Shown in pieces: positions 8,747 through 18,362 of a stretch of 64,000 bases of DNA. The stretch spans positions 21,111 to 85,110 of the forward strand of contig DASXUL010000156.1 of the NCBI GenBank assembly GCA_036504855.1, in the 5' to 3' direction. A program made the position numbers and the translations under genes. Source of the DNA: DASXUL01 sp036504855. Lineage in GTDB: Bacteria > Armatimonadota > DTGP01 > JAKQQT01. The notes below the pieces were generated by a model. It was not told where the DNA came from. It did not search any database and was given only the letters and a program-made list of their open reading frames with translations. Position 1 is the first letter of the stretch, and each line of letters begins with the position of its first letter.

Positions 8747-9928
8747 TCACCTGAGTCCGCGTAACGATGAGCTAGGAACCTGTGATACCCAGTGCTCAAT
8801 GTGAACACGGCGCCGCGTCGAAGCAGCTTCAAGCACAGCGAAGTACCGATCTGTAACCGCCTTCGGACAAAACATCGTCTCGGCCATCGCGCGAGAGCGC
8901 CGGCCATACTCGGCTCTCACGTCACAACTCGAGTCGGCCATTCTTACGAGCGCGGCCGTAATACTCTCCTCGATCAATGGGTCAAACGTGTATCCATTAT
9001 AGGAATCGATAACGAGATTCCCTGCATCCGCTACGTTGCTCGCAAGGATCGGGCGGGAACACGCCATTGCCTCTGAGACAGTGTTCGGCAACCCCTCATA
9101 CAGAGATGGCAGCGCGACGACATCAGCCCAGCGATAGAGTGAGACCACGTCCTCGCGGGCGGGCTCAAACCGTACTGATCGTGACAGGTCTGCTTCAGAG
9201 ATGATCTGTCGAACCGATTCCCATTCATGGGTGTTCCCGTCAGCATCAGTCCTGCTTGGCTGGTGGCCACACCAGAGCACAGACAGATTAGCATGCGGTC
9301 GCAACGTTCTCGCCTCGCCGACCGCTCGCACAAACCGAGCAGGGTTCTTTGTCACCCCGACGCTTGCAGCAACCCCGATGCACAGTCCCCGCGTGTCGCG
9401 CGATTCGTCGTAAGGCTGGGGACGAAACCGATCTAGGTCCACTGCGTTGTAGATCGTAACAACCCGCCCACGAAGACTAGGAACGGAACCCTCGATCATT
9501 AGCCGATTTGTATGTGAGTTAGTCGTAACATAGTCCGCCGCGAGATGACATGCCCGGAGCCACCTCCTCCATGACCGATGGCTCCCAGGAATCGCTGACC
9601 GCTCTGAGACCACGAGGCCCCATGACCGCGGTCCTAGCGAAGCAATTTCCGCATACAAGCTCGGCCCCTCTAAGAACGCGAGCACAACATCAGGCCGGAA
9701 GCGGCCGATCTCTCGCCGAAAAGCAGCGATACGGCGTCCTGGCGTGCTGGCGGCCAGGCGGAGATGGCGAACACCACCCCGCTCTAGGCGGGGCAGAAAG
9801 AAGTCGCCGGTGCTGTACGTAGCGACGCTCACCTCACACCCACGCTGGCGCAAGAGAACAGCGAGTGTACACAGCTGCCCCTGAGCTCCACCGCTACCCA
9901 GGCTATCGATAAAACAGAGGACTCTCAT
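8747..9928 (-). CDS. GT4-family glycosyltransferase
   Basis: A 393-residue GT-B enzyme. It begins MRVLCFIDSLGSGGAQGQLC, whose GSGGAQ loop is the hallmark of PglA/WbaZ-like GT4 members, and continues with VVSERSAIPGSHRSW and VTTNSHTNRLMI. TIYNAVDLDRFRP and SLYEGLPNTVSEAMACSRPI give the inter-domain NAVD segment and the E-x7-E motif. All key elements are in place, so it should be active. It sits between two other glycosyltransferases with gaps of about 90-100 bases and is presumably cotranscribed. Confidence 0.9.
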   Translation of the reverse strand: MRVLCFIDSLGSGGAQGQLCTLAVLLRQRGCEVSVATYSTGDFFLPRLERGGVRHLRLAASTPGRRIAAFRREIGRFRPDVVLAFLEGPSLYAEIASLGPRSWGLVVSERSAIPGSHRSWRRWLRACHLAADYVTTNSHTNRLMIEGSVPSLRGRVVTIYNAVDLDRFRPQPYDESRDTRGLCIGVAASVGVTKNPARFVRAVGEARTLRPHANLSVLWCGHQPSRTDADGNTHEWESVRQIISEADLSRSVRFEPAREDVVSLYRWADVVALPSLYEGLPNTVSEAMACSRPILASNVADAGNLVIDSYNGYTFDPLIEESITAALVRMADSSCDVRAEYGRRSRAMAETMFCPKAVTDRYFAVLEAASTRRRVHIEHWVSQVPSSSLRGLR

Positions 9929-10020
9929 TAGAAACCTAACGGACCGAGCACAGCCAGGCTAGACTCCAGTGTCACCACTAGATGCCAAAGACACATAGAG
10001 GCCGTCGCCGACGAAACACA

Positions 10021-11232
10021 TCATGCGCAAGCACTAATTGACAGCGAAGCGAAGAACTCACACAGTCTCGCGCCATAGTTGGCGTAGTGGAAATGCCGTT
10101 CGGCGACCTGACGGCCATTCCGACCCATTGTATGCCCGGTATCTGGGTGCTCCAAGAGCCGGCAGATTTCACCTGCATAGGCCGCCGTGTCTCCAGGCTC
10201 TGTTACACACGCGTTCAGGCCATTCTCTAGGAACCTAGGAATCTCTCCGACTCGGTTAGTCACCACCGGCCGACCAGAAGCAAGATACTCCCCTAGTTTC
10301 GTTGGAAACCGCGCATGAGACCGCACATCGTCAAACAGGGGGATGGCTAACACCGAAGCCGCTCTGTATTCCCGGAGCAGTTCGCTCCGCTCCACAAAGC
10401 CTGCGCATCGGATCTGTGCACATCTGCCGTTCGATGGCAGCCCGAGGGCCGCTTCCGTGGTTCCGCCAGTTACAACCAGTTGGCAGTCTGAATGCACGGT
10501 CCAAACCAGCTCCATTGCGGCCAACAAGAAGTTCAGCGTATCGTCATACGCAGGTGAACCCGCGAATAGGACGCTCTTGGCCGTTGGTGGACTGGTAGCT
10601 ACGGCTATTTCATCGGTGTCAGTCAGAATTGGTACATAGATGGTTTGCACATTACGACCTGTTCTAGAGTTCTCGTGATGAACCCAGTCCTCCAAATACC
10701 CCGAAATGCATATCGCTCCGTCGGCGCCCCAAAGGGGAGAAGCGACCTTTTCAACAATCGATTGGTTCGACTTAAAAGTCCAGGGCGCTTCGCGGATGTC
10801 TAGTACGACTGGGAATCCCTTCAGCCTGGCCACATTCCGTATGACTAGCCGCTCCAGTGCCGGTTCTGAGACTGAAGTGTAGCAGTATAGCCCATCCAAT
10901 GACCCATTGCTGGCCGCCAATGTTAGCTTTCGCTTGGTTGCCAATGCGAGGGCGACTCTGTCCATGACGCGTCGCCATCTGTGGGGACTTGCTTGGGTTT
11001 TCCCAAGGAGGTACTCGAAAGGGATACCATCCTTGACTCCAACGGGAACAGAGTTTCGAGGCTCAGTCCATCGGTCCAATCCGTCCACCCACACATTAAC
11101 CGCTGAGCCTGCCTCGGCCATCGCACGAGCCATCAGGTGAATTCGCTGTGTGCCGGCCATACCGTTCGGATAGGGCTGTCTACCGCTCAGTACGCCTATA
11201 TGAAGTCGGTTAGGCAAGTTGGTTCTCCGCAC
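10021..11232 (-). CDS. GT4-like glycosyltransferase lacking a canonical E-x7-E motif
   Basis: A 403-residue protein with GT-B architecture. LHIGVLSGRQPYPNGMAGTQ is the acceptor loop, FPVVLDIREAPWTFKSNQSI lies mid-protein, and SVLFAGSPAYDDTLNFLLAA opens the donor domain. Instead of E-x7-E the donor site reads ARFPTKLGEYLASGRPVV, the PTK/PSK variant shared by several cluster members. The likely role is sugar transfer in repeat-unit assembly. The start could be the listed ATG or a few codons in, since the first seven residues are unconserved. Gaps of 92 and 49 bases separate it from neighbours. Confidence 0.82.
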   Translation of the reverse strand: MRRTNLPNRLHIGVLSGRQPYPNGMAGTQRIHLMARAMAEAGSAVNVWVDGLDRWTEPRNSVPVGVKDGIPFEYLLGKTQASPHRWRRVMDRVALALATKRKLTLAASNGSLDGLYCYTSVSEPALERLVIRNVARLKGFPVVLDIREAPWTFKSNQSIVEKVASPLWGADGAICISGYLEDWVHHENSRTGRNVQTIYVPILTDTDEIAVATSPPTAKSVLFAGSPAYDDTLNFLLAAMELVWTVHSDCQLVVTGGTTEAALGLPSNGRCAQIRCAGFVERSELLREYRAASVLAIPLFDDVRSHARFPTKLGEYLASGRPVVTNRVGEIPRFLENGLNACVTEPGDTAAYAGEICRLLEHPDTGHTMGRNGRQVAERHFHYANYGARLCEFFASLSISACA

Positions 11233-11281
11233 AATCGCCTTGGGGTCTGCATTACCATCGCTCTACATCGAGTTCCACGTG

Positions 11282-12223
11282 TTACCTCACCCGTAACGCT
11301 AACGTCACAACCGCCTTCGCGGCATACCGCCCGCCAAGGAGAGCCAGGATTACCACAAGTCGTTGGGTCCCCGCGAGGCCTGGCTTGGCCTCACTGTAGG
11401 CCCTCTGGGCTTCCACACGTTGGCCCGTCATAGCCATGGCCAAGGCGATATTGCGCTGCACGGTCGCGTAATCTGCCGGTCGGTACTGCTTCAGTAGCTC
11501 CAGATACTCGGTCTCCTGCACCATCGCGATGTAATAGCCAAGCCGGTCATCCAGATTGACTATGCGGCGTTTGCCGCATAGCCGATCCGCACCCTCGGTG
11601 TGGTATATCCGCAGAGCCTGGTGCAAGTAATAGCGTTTGGCCGTCAGGCTGAGTTTCCACCATAGGATCCCTTCGGCGCCGCCTCTCATCCTGCTGTTGA
11701 ACCTCTGGTTTCCGAGTAACGAACGCCTTGTTAGCCCCCAGTGTTCGCCAGAGCATCTCGTCACCAGCGTCTCAAAGTCAAGCCACTGGCTGTGGTCCAA
11801 ACCATGGCCGGAGAACTCGCCCGTGGTAGCATCCAGACAGTTGCAAGTTATCGCATCAATTGACGGATCAACTGCGCCCACCAAGTTCAGCATCGCACCC
11901 AGGGCCGAGGGCACCATCTCGTCGTCACTATCCAAGGTGGTGAACCACTCACCCCGCATGAGGTCAAACCCCGTGTTCTTGGCAGCATGAACGTGCAGAT
12001 TGCGCTCATGGAAAGCAGCCCGGATCCTAGCGTCCTTCGCCAGGTAACTCTCTATCACAGCACGGCTGTCGTCCGTGGAACCGTCATCCACAATGATGAG
12101 CTCCCAGTCGGGCATATCCTGGCGAAGCACGCTCTCAATGGCCCTCGGAAGTGTACCTGCTCGGTTATACGTTGCCATTATGACGGAGACTCTGGGAATG
12201 GTCATCTGTTCACTCTTAGCCAT
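11282..12223 (-). CDS. GT2-family glycosyltransferase
   Basis: A 313-residue GT-A enzyme. IPRVSVIMATYNRAGTLPRA is the amino-terminal strand and helix, IIVDDGSTDDSRAVIES holds the nucleotide-binding DDGSTD motif, and GEWFTTLDSDDEMVPSA the DxD-type metal site. The C-terminal ~100 residues contain HTEGADRLCGKRRIV and an alpha-helical segment that may be a TPR-like or membrane-associating tail. It would add one sugar to the repeat unit. It ends two bases before the acetyltransferase gene on the downstream side, so the two are tightly coupled in arrangement. Confidence 0.9.
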   Translation of the reverse strand: MAKSEQMTIPRVSVIMATYNRAGTLPRAIESVLRQDMPDWELIIVDDGSTDDSRAVIESYLAKDARIRAAFHERNLHVHAAKNTGFDLMRGEWFTTLDSDDEMVPSALGAMLNLVGAVDPSIDAITCNCLDATTGEFSGHGLDHSQWLDFETLVTRCSGEHWGLTRRSLLGNQRFNSRMRGGAEGILWWKLSLTAKRYYLHQALRIYHTEGADRLCGKRRIVNLDDRLGYYIAMVQETEYLELLKQYRPADYATVQRNIALAMAMTGQRVEAQRAYSEAKPGLAGTQRLVVILALLGGRYAAKAVVTLALRVR

Positions 12224-12225
12224 AT

Positions 12226-12835
12226 CTATACATAGACCTTACGCACAATCCGAGCCGGGTTACCTCCGGCAATCGATCGAGCATGAGCATCTCTAGCTAC
12301 CACGGCGCCGGCTCCGCTCACTGCCCCCTGCCCGATCTTAACACCCTTCAGAATGATGGCGCGCGCTCCGATGAACACGTCGTCCCCAACCTCGATGGGG
12401 GCCGTGTATGCCGGTTCCTTGGCAGCTCGGCCCTCCGGCGATAGCGAATGCGCATCGGTGTCAATGATGAGTGCTCCGGCTCCGATAAGGACGCGATTGC
12501 CTATTGATATACGACTCTCCGCCGTAATGCTGCACCCGCTCAGGCCCACGTCATCACCAATGATCACTTCGGCAGTTGGTCCCCACGCTGTTATGATGAC
12601 GGGCTGAAACACGCCGATCGAGTTGCCTTTGCTGCGGCTGTGGGCAGCAAACCGGTCACCTATCCGAATTCGCCCCCCCGCCCCGGGCGCGGGATCGCGG
12701 AAAGCCCATAAGCCGCCACCCCCAGCGCCAACCCACCCCGCACAATGTACAGCGGAACCAATCGATCAGCACGGCTGTCGCGGAACAAAGGAAGCACGGG
12801 AATCGGAAGCCTATCCTCAGATACTTATCGGCCAT
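12226..12835 (-). pseudogene. Left-handed beta-helix O-acetyltransferase broken by a one-base frameshift
   Basis: The minus frame opened by ATG 12833-12835 encodes MADKYLRIGFRFPCFLCSAT and more, a normal WbbJ-like acetyltransferase amino terminus, but ends at a TGA about 58 codons on. The remainder, RIGDRFAAHSRSKGNSIG then VFQPVIITAWGPTAEVIIGD and the hexapeptide repeats to NPARIVRKVYV, lies in another frame. The break falls at a run of seven G on the coding strand (plus-strand C at 12673-12679); removing one G joins both parts into one protein of about 202 residues, the normal family length. Catalytic-type DTDAHS and the acetyl-CoA coil GGNPARI are intact. Real inactivation, slippage-based phase variation or a sequencing error are all possible. 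Otherwise only a truncated product from GTG 12610-12612 could be made. Confidence 0.75.
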
Positions 12836-12881
12836 GCACGTCTCCGCGCAACTTCTCTCGGCAACCTTCGTGCGGCAGCTG

Positions 12882-14216
12882 CTACGCGCCGCATCCGGAA
12901 ACACTGCTCTCGGCTACGTTCTGCAGGATCGTTCGCAACCTCCCGGAAACCGCTGCGGCGTCGTGTTGTTCGTGGGCGAAACGCATAGCAGTGCGGCCCA
13001 GATCCTCTCGCAACGTAGCTGAATCCATCAGCTCACTGATCGCAGCGCCCAGTACTCTCGCGTCACAACGGTCCACGACCATGCCCCAGCCGCACTTCCG
13101 CGCGTATTCAACAACGGGCAAACCGGGCGGCCCATAGACGATAATAGGCGTTCCCGAGGCCATGCAATCTGCAAGTTTACTGGGCATGCTATATCGGGCA
13201 TGTTGAACCGATTCTGAGTCGAAATCATAACACACGATGAGCACATCGGCCGCGGTCTGAAGCCGAGGTAAGTCAACCAGCGGCGCTGGGATATGCACGT
13301 TCACTCCAGCCGAGGCGCGACAGGACAATGGCACCTGCTCAGTCTGAAATGTCACAAGATCAAAGGCCACATCCCGTCCCTCCCGCCGTAGCATCTGAAC
13401 AGCTCGTGCAATGTCCGCCAAACTATCATGGATTGCCCAACCGACGCGACCTCCATAGCGAAGGCGAAACGGATGGTTGGCTGTCCACTGGGTACGCGCT
13501 GCAGCGCGATAGGCTTCCAGTTCAACCGGCATTGGCAGCCACAGAACCTGACGGTGAAAGCGTCGTTCGTATTCCTCAGCCATCTCTTGACAAATCGCAA
13601 TGGTTACAGCCGCCGACCGGATCATATCGGCAAACTCGGCCAAATACCGCGACCGCATCGAGTTTTCAGGCCACCCCTTGCGATACAGGGATTCGGGCCA
13701 GTCGTCCATTAGGTGAAGAACCAGCGGAATTCCCAATACTCGCTGGATTCCGCGCAAGAACCGAACGCTTTGGAGATCAGAGCAATGACCGTATATCACT
13801 TCTGGATCAAATATGCGTACCCACGTCAGCAGCTGTGTCGATGGGCTGATGCGGTAAAGGACCTCGCCACCGCCGAGGAGCCGGAGCATTGCGCGCCATG
13901 GATACTGCCCTAGGCGTCGACCTAGAGACAGCGCCTGGGTTTTGCCAACTGGCGGCGGCACGACTGCGACCGACGGGTAGATCGGGCCCGAGACCCTGGA
14001 GGGGACTAGCCACCGCATGGGTGCCGGCAAGCGACACTCCATATCTCCTGTGCGATAGTGACGGGAACACCGGCGCCAATCCGGTGGCAAGCACCCGCCG
14101 TTGACAGTGGCCAACCGATCAGTTGGCCAAGCCGAGAAGAGCCTTCCCAAAAACGTGCCACTACCTGATTGCTCGGAAAACTGCGCGTTGACAATCAGCG
14201 TTCGCGGGTAGTCCAT
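12882..14216 (-). CDS. Glycosyltransferase, GT4-like, divergent
   Basis: About 444 residues from ATG 14214-14216, two bases after the preceding stop; an in-frame GTG at 14226-14228 overlapping that stop is the alternative. MDYPRTLIVNAQFSEQSGSG and TFLGRLFSAWP resemble the acceptor domain start of polysaccharide glycosyltransferases. IPLVLHLMDDWPESLYRKGW is a feature of a distinct group of such enzymes, and HARYSMPSKLADCMASGTPI is the donor-site PSK variant. No E-x7-E motif. It is embedded between the WcaC-like gene and the frameshifted acetyltransferase. Function as a glycosyltransferase is likely, donor and acceptor unknown. Confidence 0.78.
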   Translation of the reverse strand: MDYPRTLIVNAQFSEQSGSGTFLGRLFSAWPTDRLATVNGGCLPPDWRRCSRHYRTGDMECRLPAPMRWLVPSRVSGPIYPSVAVVPPPVGKTQALSLGRRLGQYPWRAMLRLLGGGEVLYRISPSTQLLTWVRIFDPEVIYGHCSDLQSVRFLRGIQRVLGIPLVLHLMDDWPESLYRKGWPENSMRSRYLAEFADMIRSAAVTIAICQEMAEEYERRFHRQVLWLPMPVELEAYRAAARTQWTANHPFRLRYGGRVGWAIHDSLADIARAVQMLRREGRDVAFDLVTFQTEQVPLSCRASAGVNVHIPAPLVDLPRLQTAADVLIVCYDFDSESVQHARYSMPSKLADCMASGTPIIVYGPPGLPVVEYARKCGWGMVVDRCDARVLGAAISELMDSATLREDLGRTAMRFAHEQHDAAAVSGRLRTILQNVAESSVSGCGA

Positions 14217-14217
14217 A

Positions 14218-15567
14218 TCAGTGCTCACTATGACCACTTCCCTGTTGAACCACTTCCCGATATAGCTGTAAGTAATTCGACGCCATCTGTTCCAGCGAGA
14301 ACCGATCCGCTGCGTCGCGACCAGCCGCAGCCCCCATAGCGGACCGACGCTCATCATCATCCAGAAGCGTCTGTATCGCTTCAGCCATCGAGCCAGCGTC
14401 GCCAGGTGGGGTGAGGAAGCCCGTCTCGGTGTCCCGAATTTGCTCCGGTATGCCGCCGACTGCCGTGGCGACGACCGGCGTGCCGCACGCGAGAGCCTCG
14501 GTGACAGTCAAGCCCCACACCTCGCTTCGGGCTGCGTGTATGTATGAATCGGCGGCCTGATAGTAAAGCGCCATGCGCGATGCACTGCGCTCGAGTCCGA
14601 CAAACCGGACGCCTGCATCTCCCACGCGTTCGGCTGGTGCCTCATCACCCACCACTACGAACAATAGTGGATTCGATGAACGCTCTACCGTAAGCGACCT
14701 TACGGCGGCCCACATCGTGCCGTAGTCCTTGTAGGGATTCGCTCTGCCTCCGTTTGCACAGAAAAGCAATATGTGGGCCTCAGCCGGCAGCCCCAGCTTC
14801 CGCCGCGCCGCATCGCGATCCCCTGGGTGAAACACGCGCGTGTCCACGCCGTTAGGGATCACGCGACCCTTAACGATTCCACGCGCCAGAATGGACGATT
14901 CCGCTCGGTCCAACAGCCACTTAGAGGGCGCAACAACATGGAGTCGACTCCGAGCGTAGATATCCTGCTTGCGCAGCCAGTTGGAAGCCGTCCCATCACG
15001 GACAATGGCCGGCGGTGTGCTCAAGTTCGGGCACGTTCCGCATCCAGTCATCCATCGATCGCAGCCCAACGCGCATGCGCAGTGTCCTGTATATGTCCAT
15101 TCATCGTGAAGAGTAAGGACGACCGGAATGCGAGCCGAAAGCAACGGAAGTGCCCGCAAATCGAAATACTGACCATGGAGGTTATGACCGTGAATGATGT
15201 CCGGAAGCGGTTCAGTCTTGGCCAGCAGATCCCACGTTCCGGGGTAATTGAAATCCTCGAAGCCGGATCTCCGATTCCACCAACTGCTCGGGGACGCGAG
15301 GGTGTGCGTTAGATCGGTGAGTCGCGTGATGCCGTGGAAGGGCGTTCGGCGCTGACGCAGACTATCGTACATAGCCCACCTCAACTTTGCACAGCGGGCG
15401 CCTGTGCTGTGATTGCTAACAGACACCACGCCGGGGACATCAGTCCGCTTGATTCCCACGGCGAGAGTCGCCTGGTGCCCAAGCGCAATGTACGCCTCTT
15501 GTAGGGTCGCAGCGATCCTTTCCGCGCCGCCTCCTTGGTCCAGCGTAGATATTTGAAGGATATTCAC
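14218..15567 (-). CDS. GT4-family glycosyltransferase (WcaC-like)
   Basis: A 449-residue GT-B enzyme. It begins MNILQISTLDQGGGAERIAA, with the GGGAE acceptor loop. The segment LTLHDEWTYTGHCACALGC followed by GCGTCPNLS is the cysteine-rich insert seen in WcaC-type colanic-acid glycosyltransferases and probably structural. RVIPNGVDTRVFHPGD and RSEVWGLTVTEALACGTPVV carry the inter-domain motif and E-x7-E. Its start ATG overlaps the preceding gene's stop by four bases. It should add a sugar such as galactose or fucose; specificity cannot be read from the sequence. Confidence 0.9.
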   Translation of the reverse strand: MNILQISTLDQGGGAERIAATLQEAYIALGHQATLAVGIKRTDVPGVVSVSNHSTGARCAKLRWAMYDSLRQRRTPFHGITRLTDLTHTLASPSSWWNRRSGFEDFNYPGTWDLLAKTEPLPDIIHGHNLHGQYFDLRALPLLSARIPVVLTLHDEWTYTGHCACALGCDRWMTGCGTCPNLSTPPAIVRDGTASNWLRKQDIYARSRLHVVAPSKWLLDRAESSILARGIVKGRVIPNGVDTRVFHPGDRDAARRKLGLPAEAHILLFCANGGRANPYKDYGTMWAAVRSLTVERSSNPLLFVVVGDEAPAERVGDAGVRFVGLERSASRMALYYQAADSYIHAARSEVWGLTVTEALACGTPVVATAVGGIPEQIRDTETGFLTPPGDAGSMAEAIQTLLDDDERRSAMGAAAGRDAADRFSLEQMASNYLQLYREVVQQGSGHSEH

Positions 15568-16835
15568 TGGCGCTCTACCGCCGCAGGCAATCCAAAAGCC
15601 GAGGCGAAATGGGCCACCAGTTCATCCTCACTGAATCCACGGGCAAATGAGCGAACGCGAGGTTGGAAATCCGCGTAAGATTCACGCATCAGCGTAAGCT
15701 TCCTCCGCATATCAACCCCATTTCCGTGCCTGAAAGTCAAACCAACGCCATCCGCCCTCACGCGTGCCGCCATGTACCCGATGTCCGGTACCAACACAGG
15801 CTTTCCATACGCGCATGCCTGGACCAAGCTCCCGCTCATCCCATAGAAGTTCTGATAGGGTAACAGGACGAAGTTGCTCGACTCAAAAAGCTCATCGACA
15901 AAGCGGCTCTCCGCGACAAAAGGCAACTCCACTTCAAAGATGCGCCCCTGTTGGGCCAACGTCCGACGCATAGACTCAACATCCCACCGGAACACATCGC
16001 TTAAGTAAGCAGGGTCGTTCAGTGGACGACCGCACCCCACGAATACAAGGCTGTCATCTTCGCAAACCAAGCGTAGAATCTCATCGTACCCGCGGCGCGC
16101 CTGCCACGCGCCGTAGTACAGAATCACTTCACTCTGCGGATGATCTGACAGAAACGTCCGCAAGTCCCGACACAACGAATCCGTTAGGACGTCTTCGTTC
16201 CGAACATCGAATCCCCACGCGCGGTATATCTCGGGAACGTACGCAATGCGAGGATCCCGTGTACGACCCACGAAGTCCGGATTCGTGCTAAGTATTCGAT
16301 CAAGGCCGAGATCCTTCCACGCCTGATCACCAAAGTATCTGGTCTCCACACTTCGGTGTCTCATCCAAGCAGCGCACGCCCGGAGCCTTCGATAGGCTGA
16401 GAGCCCGGCGTGGTCACGGCGATAGAAGTGGTTGGGCGCAATAAACAGGCCTGCCCGCCGAGTTCCACGAGTTCGCCCACATTGCCCAAGGCCGCTAAGT
16501 GATGTCCGCAACTCGTCGGCCGTCGGGAGCACGACCCACTCCGGACTATGATCGTGCTCCAAACTACGCAGTGTCTCCACCCACTGCCCAGAACCCTTCC
16601 CGCCCCCCCCGACACGCTCAAGCTTCACTATCACAACGCCTGGAAGCTTGGCGAAGGCTCCACATATACCGCTACGATGTGCTGGCGTTCCATCAGCATA
16701 ATCACCAAGGGCTGCCACGACTTGGCGACCGTTGTGGAGAAACCAATCCCCTAACACACTGACGTAGTTCTGCCGGTGTCCGTCCACCTTAGGGGAAAAG
16801 ATGAGAACCGTTTTGTGAGGTGAATGCGTTGCCAT
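15564..16835 (-). CDS. Glycosyltransferase-like protein of the polysaccharide cluster
   Basis: A 423-residue cytoplasmic protein with a GT-B outline. KTVLIFSPKVDGHRQNYVSV sits at the start, a run around VILYYGAWQARRGYDEILRL looks like the donor-domain opening strand, and NFVLLPYQNFYGMSGSLVQA with ACAYGKPVLVPDIG resembles the donor-site loop of GT4-like enzymes. The canonical glutamates are absent, so it is a divergent member and activity is less certain. It overlaps the WcaC-like gene by four bases (ATGA) and follows the membrane protein gene by 19 bases, so it belongs to the same operon. Confidence 0.72.
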   Translation of the reverse strand: MATHSPHKTVLIFSPKVDGHRQNYVSVLGDWFLHNGRQVVAALGDYADGTPAHRSGICGAFAKLPGVVIVKLERVGGGGKGSGQWVETLRSLEHDHSPEWVVLPTADELRTSLSGLGQCGRTRGTRRAGLFIAPNHFYRRDHAGLSAYRRLRACAAWMRHRSVETRYFGDQAWKDLGLDRILSTNPDFVGRTRDPRIAYVPEIYRAWGFDVRNEDVLTDSLCRDLRTFLSDHPQSEVILYYGAWQARRGYDEILRLVCEDDSLVFVGCGRPLNDPAYLSDVFRWDVESMRRTLAQQGRIFEVELPFVAESRFVDELFESSNFVLLPYQNFYGMSGSLVQACAYGKPVLVPDIGYMAARVRADGVGLTFRHGNGVDMRRKLTLMRESYADFQPRVRSFARGFSEDELVAHFASAFGLPAAVERQ

Positions 16836-16854
16836 TGAAATGCAGGGTATCCCT

Positions 16855-18249
16855 CTATATTGTCCGAGTCAGGTCACAGGCAGCTTCGATGCTGTGAACT
16901 GCCGCACTCCCGGGACGCCACGGTGATCTCATCACATGCCATAGCCCCCACAACAAGCCCAATCCAACAAAGCCGTAAGGCGTCCAGCCCCCCGAAATGC
17001 ACGCAATGCACACCGAGCTGAGTGCACCCGGCGCCAAAGTGGCCGTCCACTGGTCGCGGAGTACAAGAGCCGGGGCGCGGTTTCGCAGCAGACACAACCT
17101 CGCGATCGCCCTTATGTAGTCGCGGACTAGGATAAGGCTCAGGAGAGCGACGAAAACGAAGCACGGTAGGCCAAAGCGTGTCCACACGTTCAGGATCGCG
17201 ATATGGAGATTTGTACCGTACATTCGGCCTACGACCGTGCCGCCGCCCCCGAAACCCATTCCGGCGATATGCCCGGTCACCGGGAGCGATTCCAGAGCGT
17301 CTGTGGCCTCGGCAATTCTGTCGTTCGATTGAGCATCATGGCCAACGTTCATTAGCCTCGTCTGAAATACCGTGAACCCTGTCGGCGTTGGCAGACGAGT
17401 TGGCACTACTCCGAACGCGCTCGCCGTAACGACCAGAGCGACCACTATGAACGTGCGGGCCACGACCACTGGCGTAATGCGATGACGAGTTCGATTCGAC
17501 CAGGAGATGGCGGCAGCGCTAATAAGCCCTAGGACCATCGCAACGCTAACAGCTATAAATAACGATCGCGTCTGCATTATTCCTACGCCTAGAAACAAGT
17601 ATACAATCCCGACTCCTACTGATAAAACGAACTGAATCCGCCTCTTCGCAACAGCCGAAATCCCCATTACGGGTCCTAAGAGCACTATGACCAAATAGGA
17701 TAGCAGAAACGCATTGGGATCCGTTTCCCGAATGCCTGCGGACAGCACAGCACCGACATCACCGACCTTCGTGAGAAACCAACTCAGGCTAACCGACGCC
17801 GCTAGTACCGCAAAGAGGAGCGTGGCAAGCAAGGATTCGCGCCTTGGACATAGCATAGCCATGCACACGCCTGTCAGGAGAGAGCGGAATACAGTGCAGT
17901 CCGCCGACCACTGAACCATGTCTGCGGAAGTAACATAACCCCATACCAGCCCATACAAGGCTACCACCGCCACGACACGGATTCCGGGCACTGTGATTAG
18001 GCGGCGTCTGGCAGAGGGAGTTCCTAAGACCACGAGTATAGCTGCCGAACTGCCTAATACGCTCAACACCTGGGAGAGCCGCCCCACAACAATTGAAGCG
18101 TTGGGGGTAGCAGAGAGTGCCGTAGCTCCTAGCAGCCCACCGAAGGTAAGGACCCACACAACAACCCAGGCGCCGCCAGATCGCGTGGTTGCGCGTCCGA
18201 TCCCTTCAGAACCGCTCACGTTCGAGACTCTCGCTTGGGTCTTGCTCAA
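16855..18249 (-). CDS. O-antigen polymerase/ligase-like membrane protein
   Basis: A 464-residue polytopic membrane protein with about 10-12 hydrophobic segments, e.g. VVVWVLTFGGLLGATAL, VVAVVALYGLVWGYV, LLSYLVIVLLGPVMGISAV and TFIVVALVVTASAFGVVP. A large loop follows (residues ~275-345, containing QTRLMNVGHDAQSNDRIAEA and MGFGGGGTVVGRMYGTNLHI), then more membrane segments. A late periplasmic loop with a conserved-looking arginine and histidine is the layout of the Wzy_C/WaaL superfamily, which joins or transfers undecaprenyl-linked glycans in the periplasm. Primary sequence in this family is poorly conserved, so polymerase and ligase cannot be separated. Its coexistence with an ABC exporter favours a ligase-type or unusual role. 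Confidence 0.72.
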   Translation of the reverse strand: MSKTQARVSNVSGSEGIGRATTRSGGAWVVVWVLTFGGLLGATALSATPNASIVVGRLSQVLSVLGSSAAILVVLGTPSARRRLITVPGIRVVAVVALYGLVWGYVTSADMVQWSADCTVFRSLLTGVCMAMLCPRRESLLATLLFAVLAASVSLSWFLTKVGDVGAVLSAGIRETDPNAFLLSYLVIVLLGPVMGISAVAKRRIQFVLSVGVGIVYLFLGVGIMQTRSLFIAVSVAMVLGLISAAAISWSNRTRHRITPVVVARTFIVVALVVTASAFGVVPTRLPTPTGFTVFQTRLMNVGHDAQSNDRIAEATDALESLPVTGHIAGMGFGGGGTVVGRMYGTNLHIAILNVWTRFGLPCFVFVALLSLILVRDYIRAIARLCLLRNRAPALVLRDQWTATLAPGALSSVCIACISGGWTPYGFVGLGLLWGLWHVMRSPWRPGSAAVHSIEAACDLTRTI

Positions 18250-18362
18250 ACCGCTAACCTCTCAAACACTTGTTTGGCGTCACGAACTGCCTAGGTGGGT
18301 CGAAACCACCGCTCCACCGAATCATTTGCCGCCACGTCACTAGCCGTTAGCACGGTCACGGC

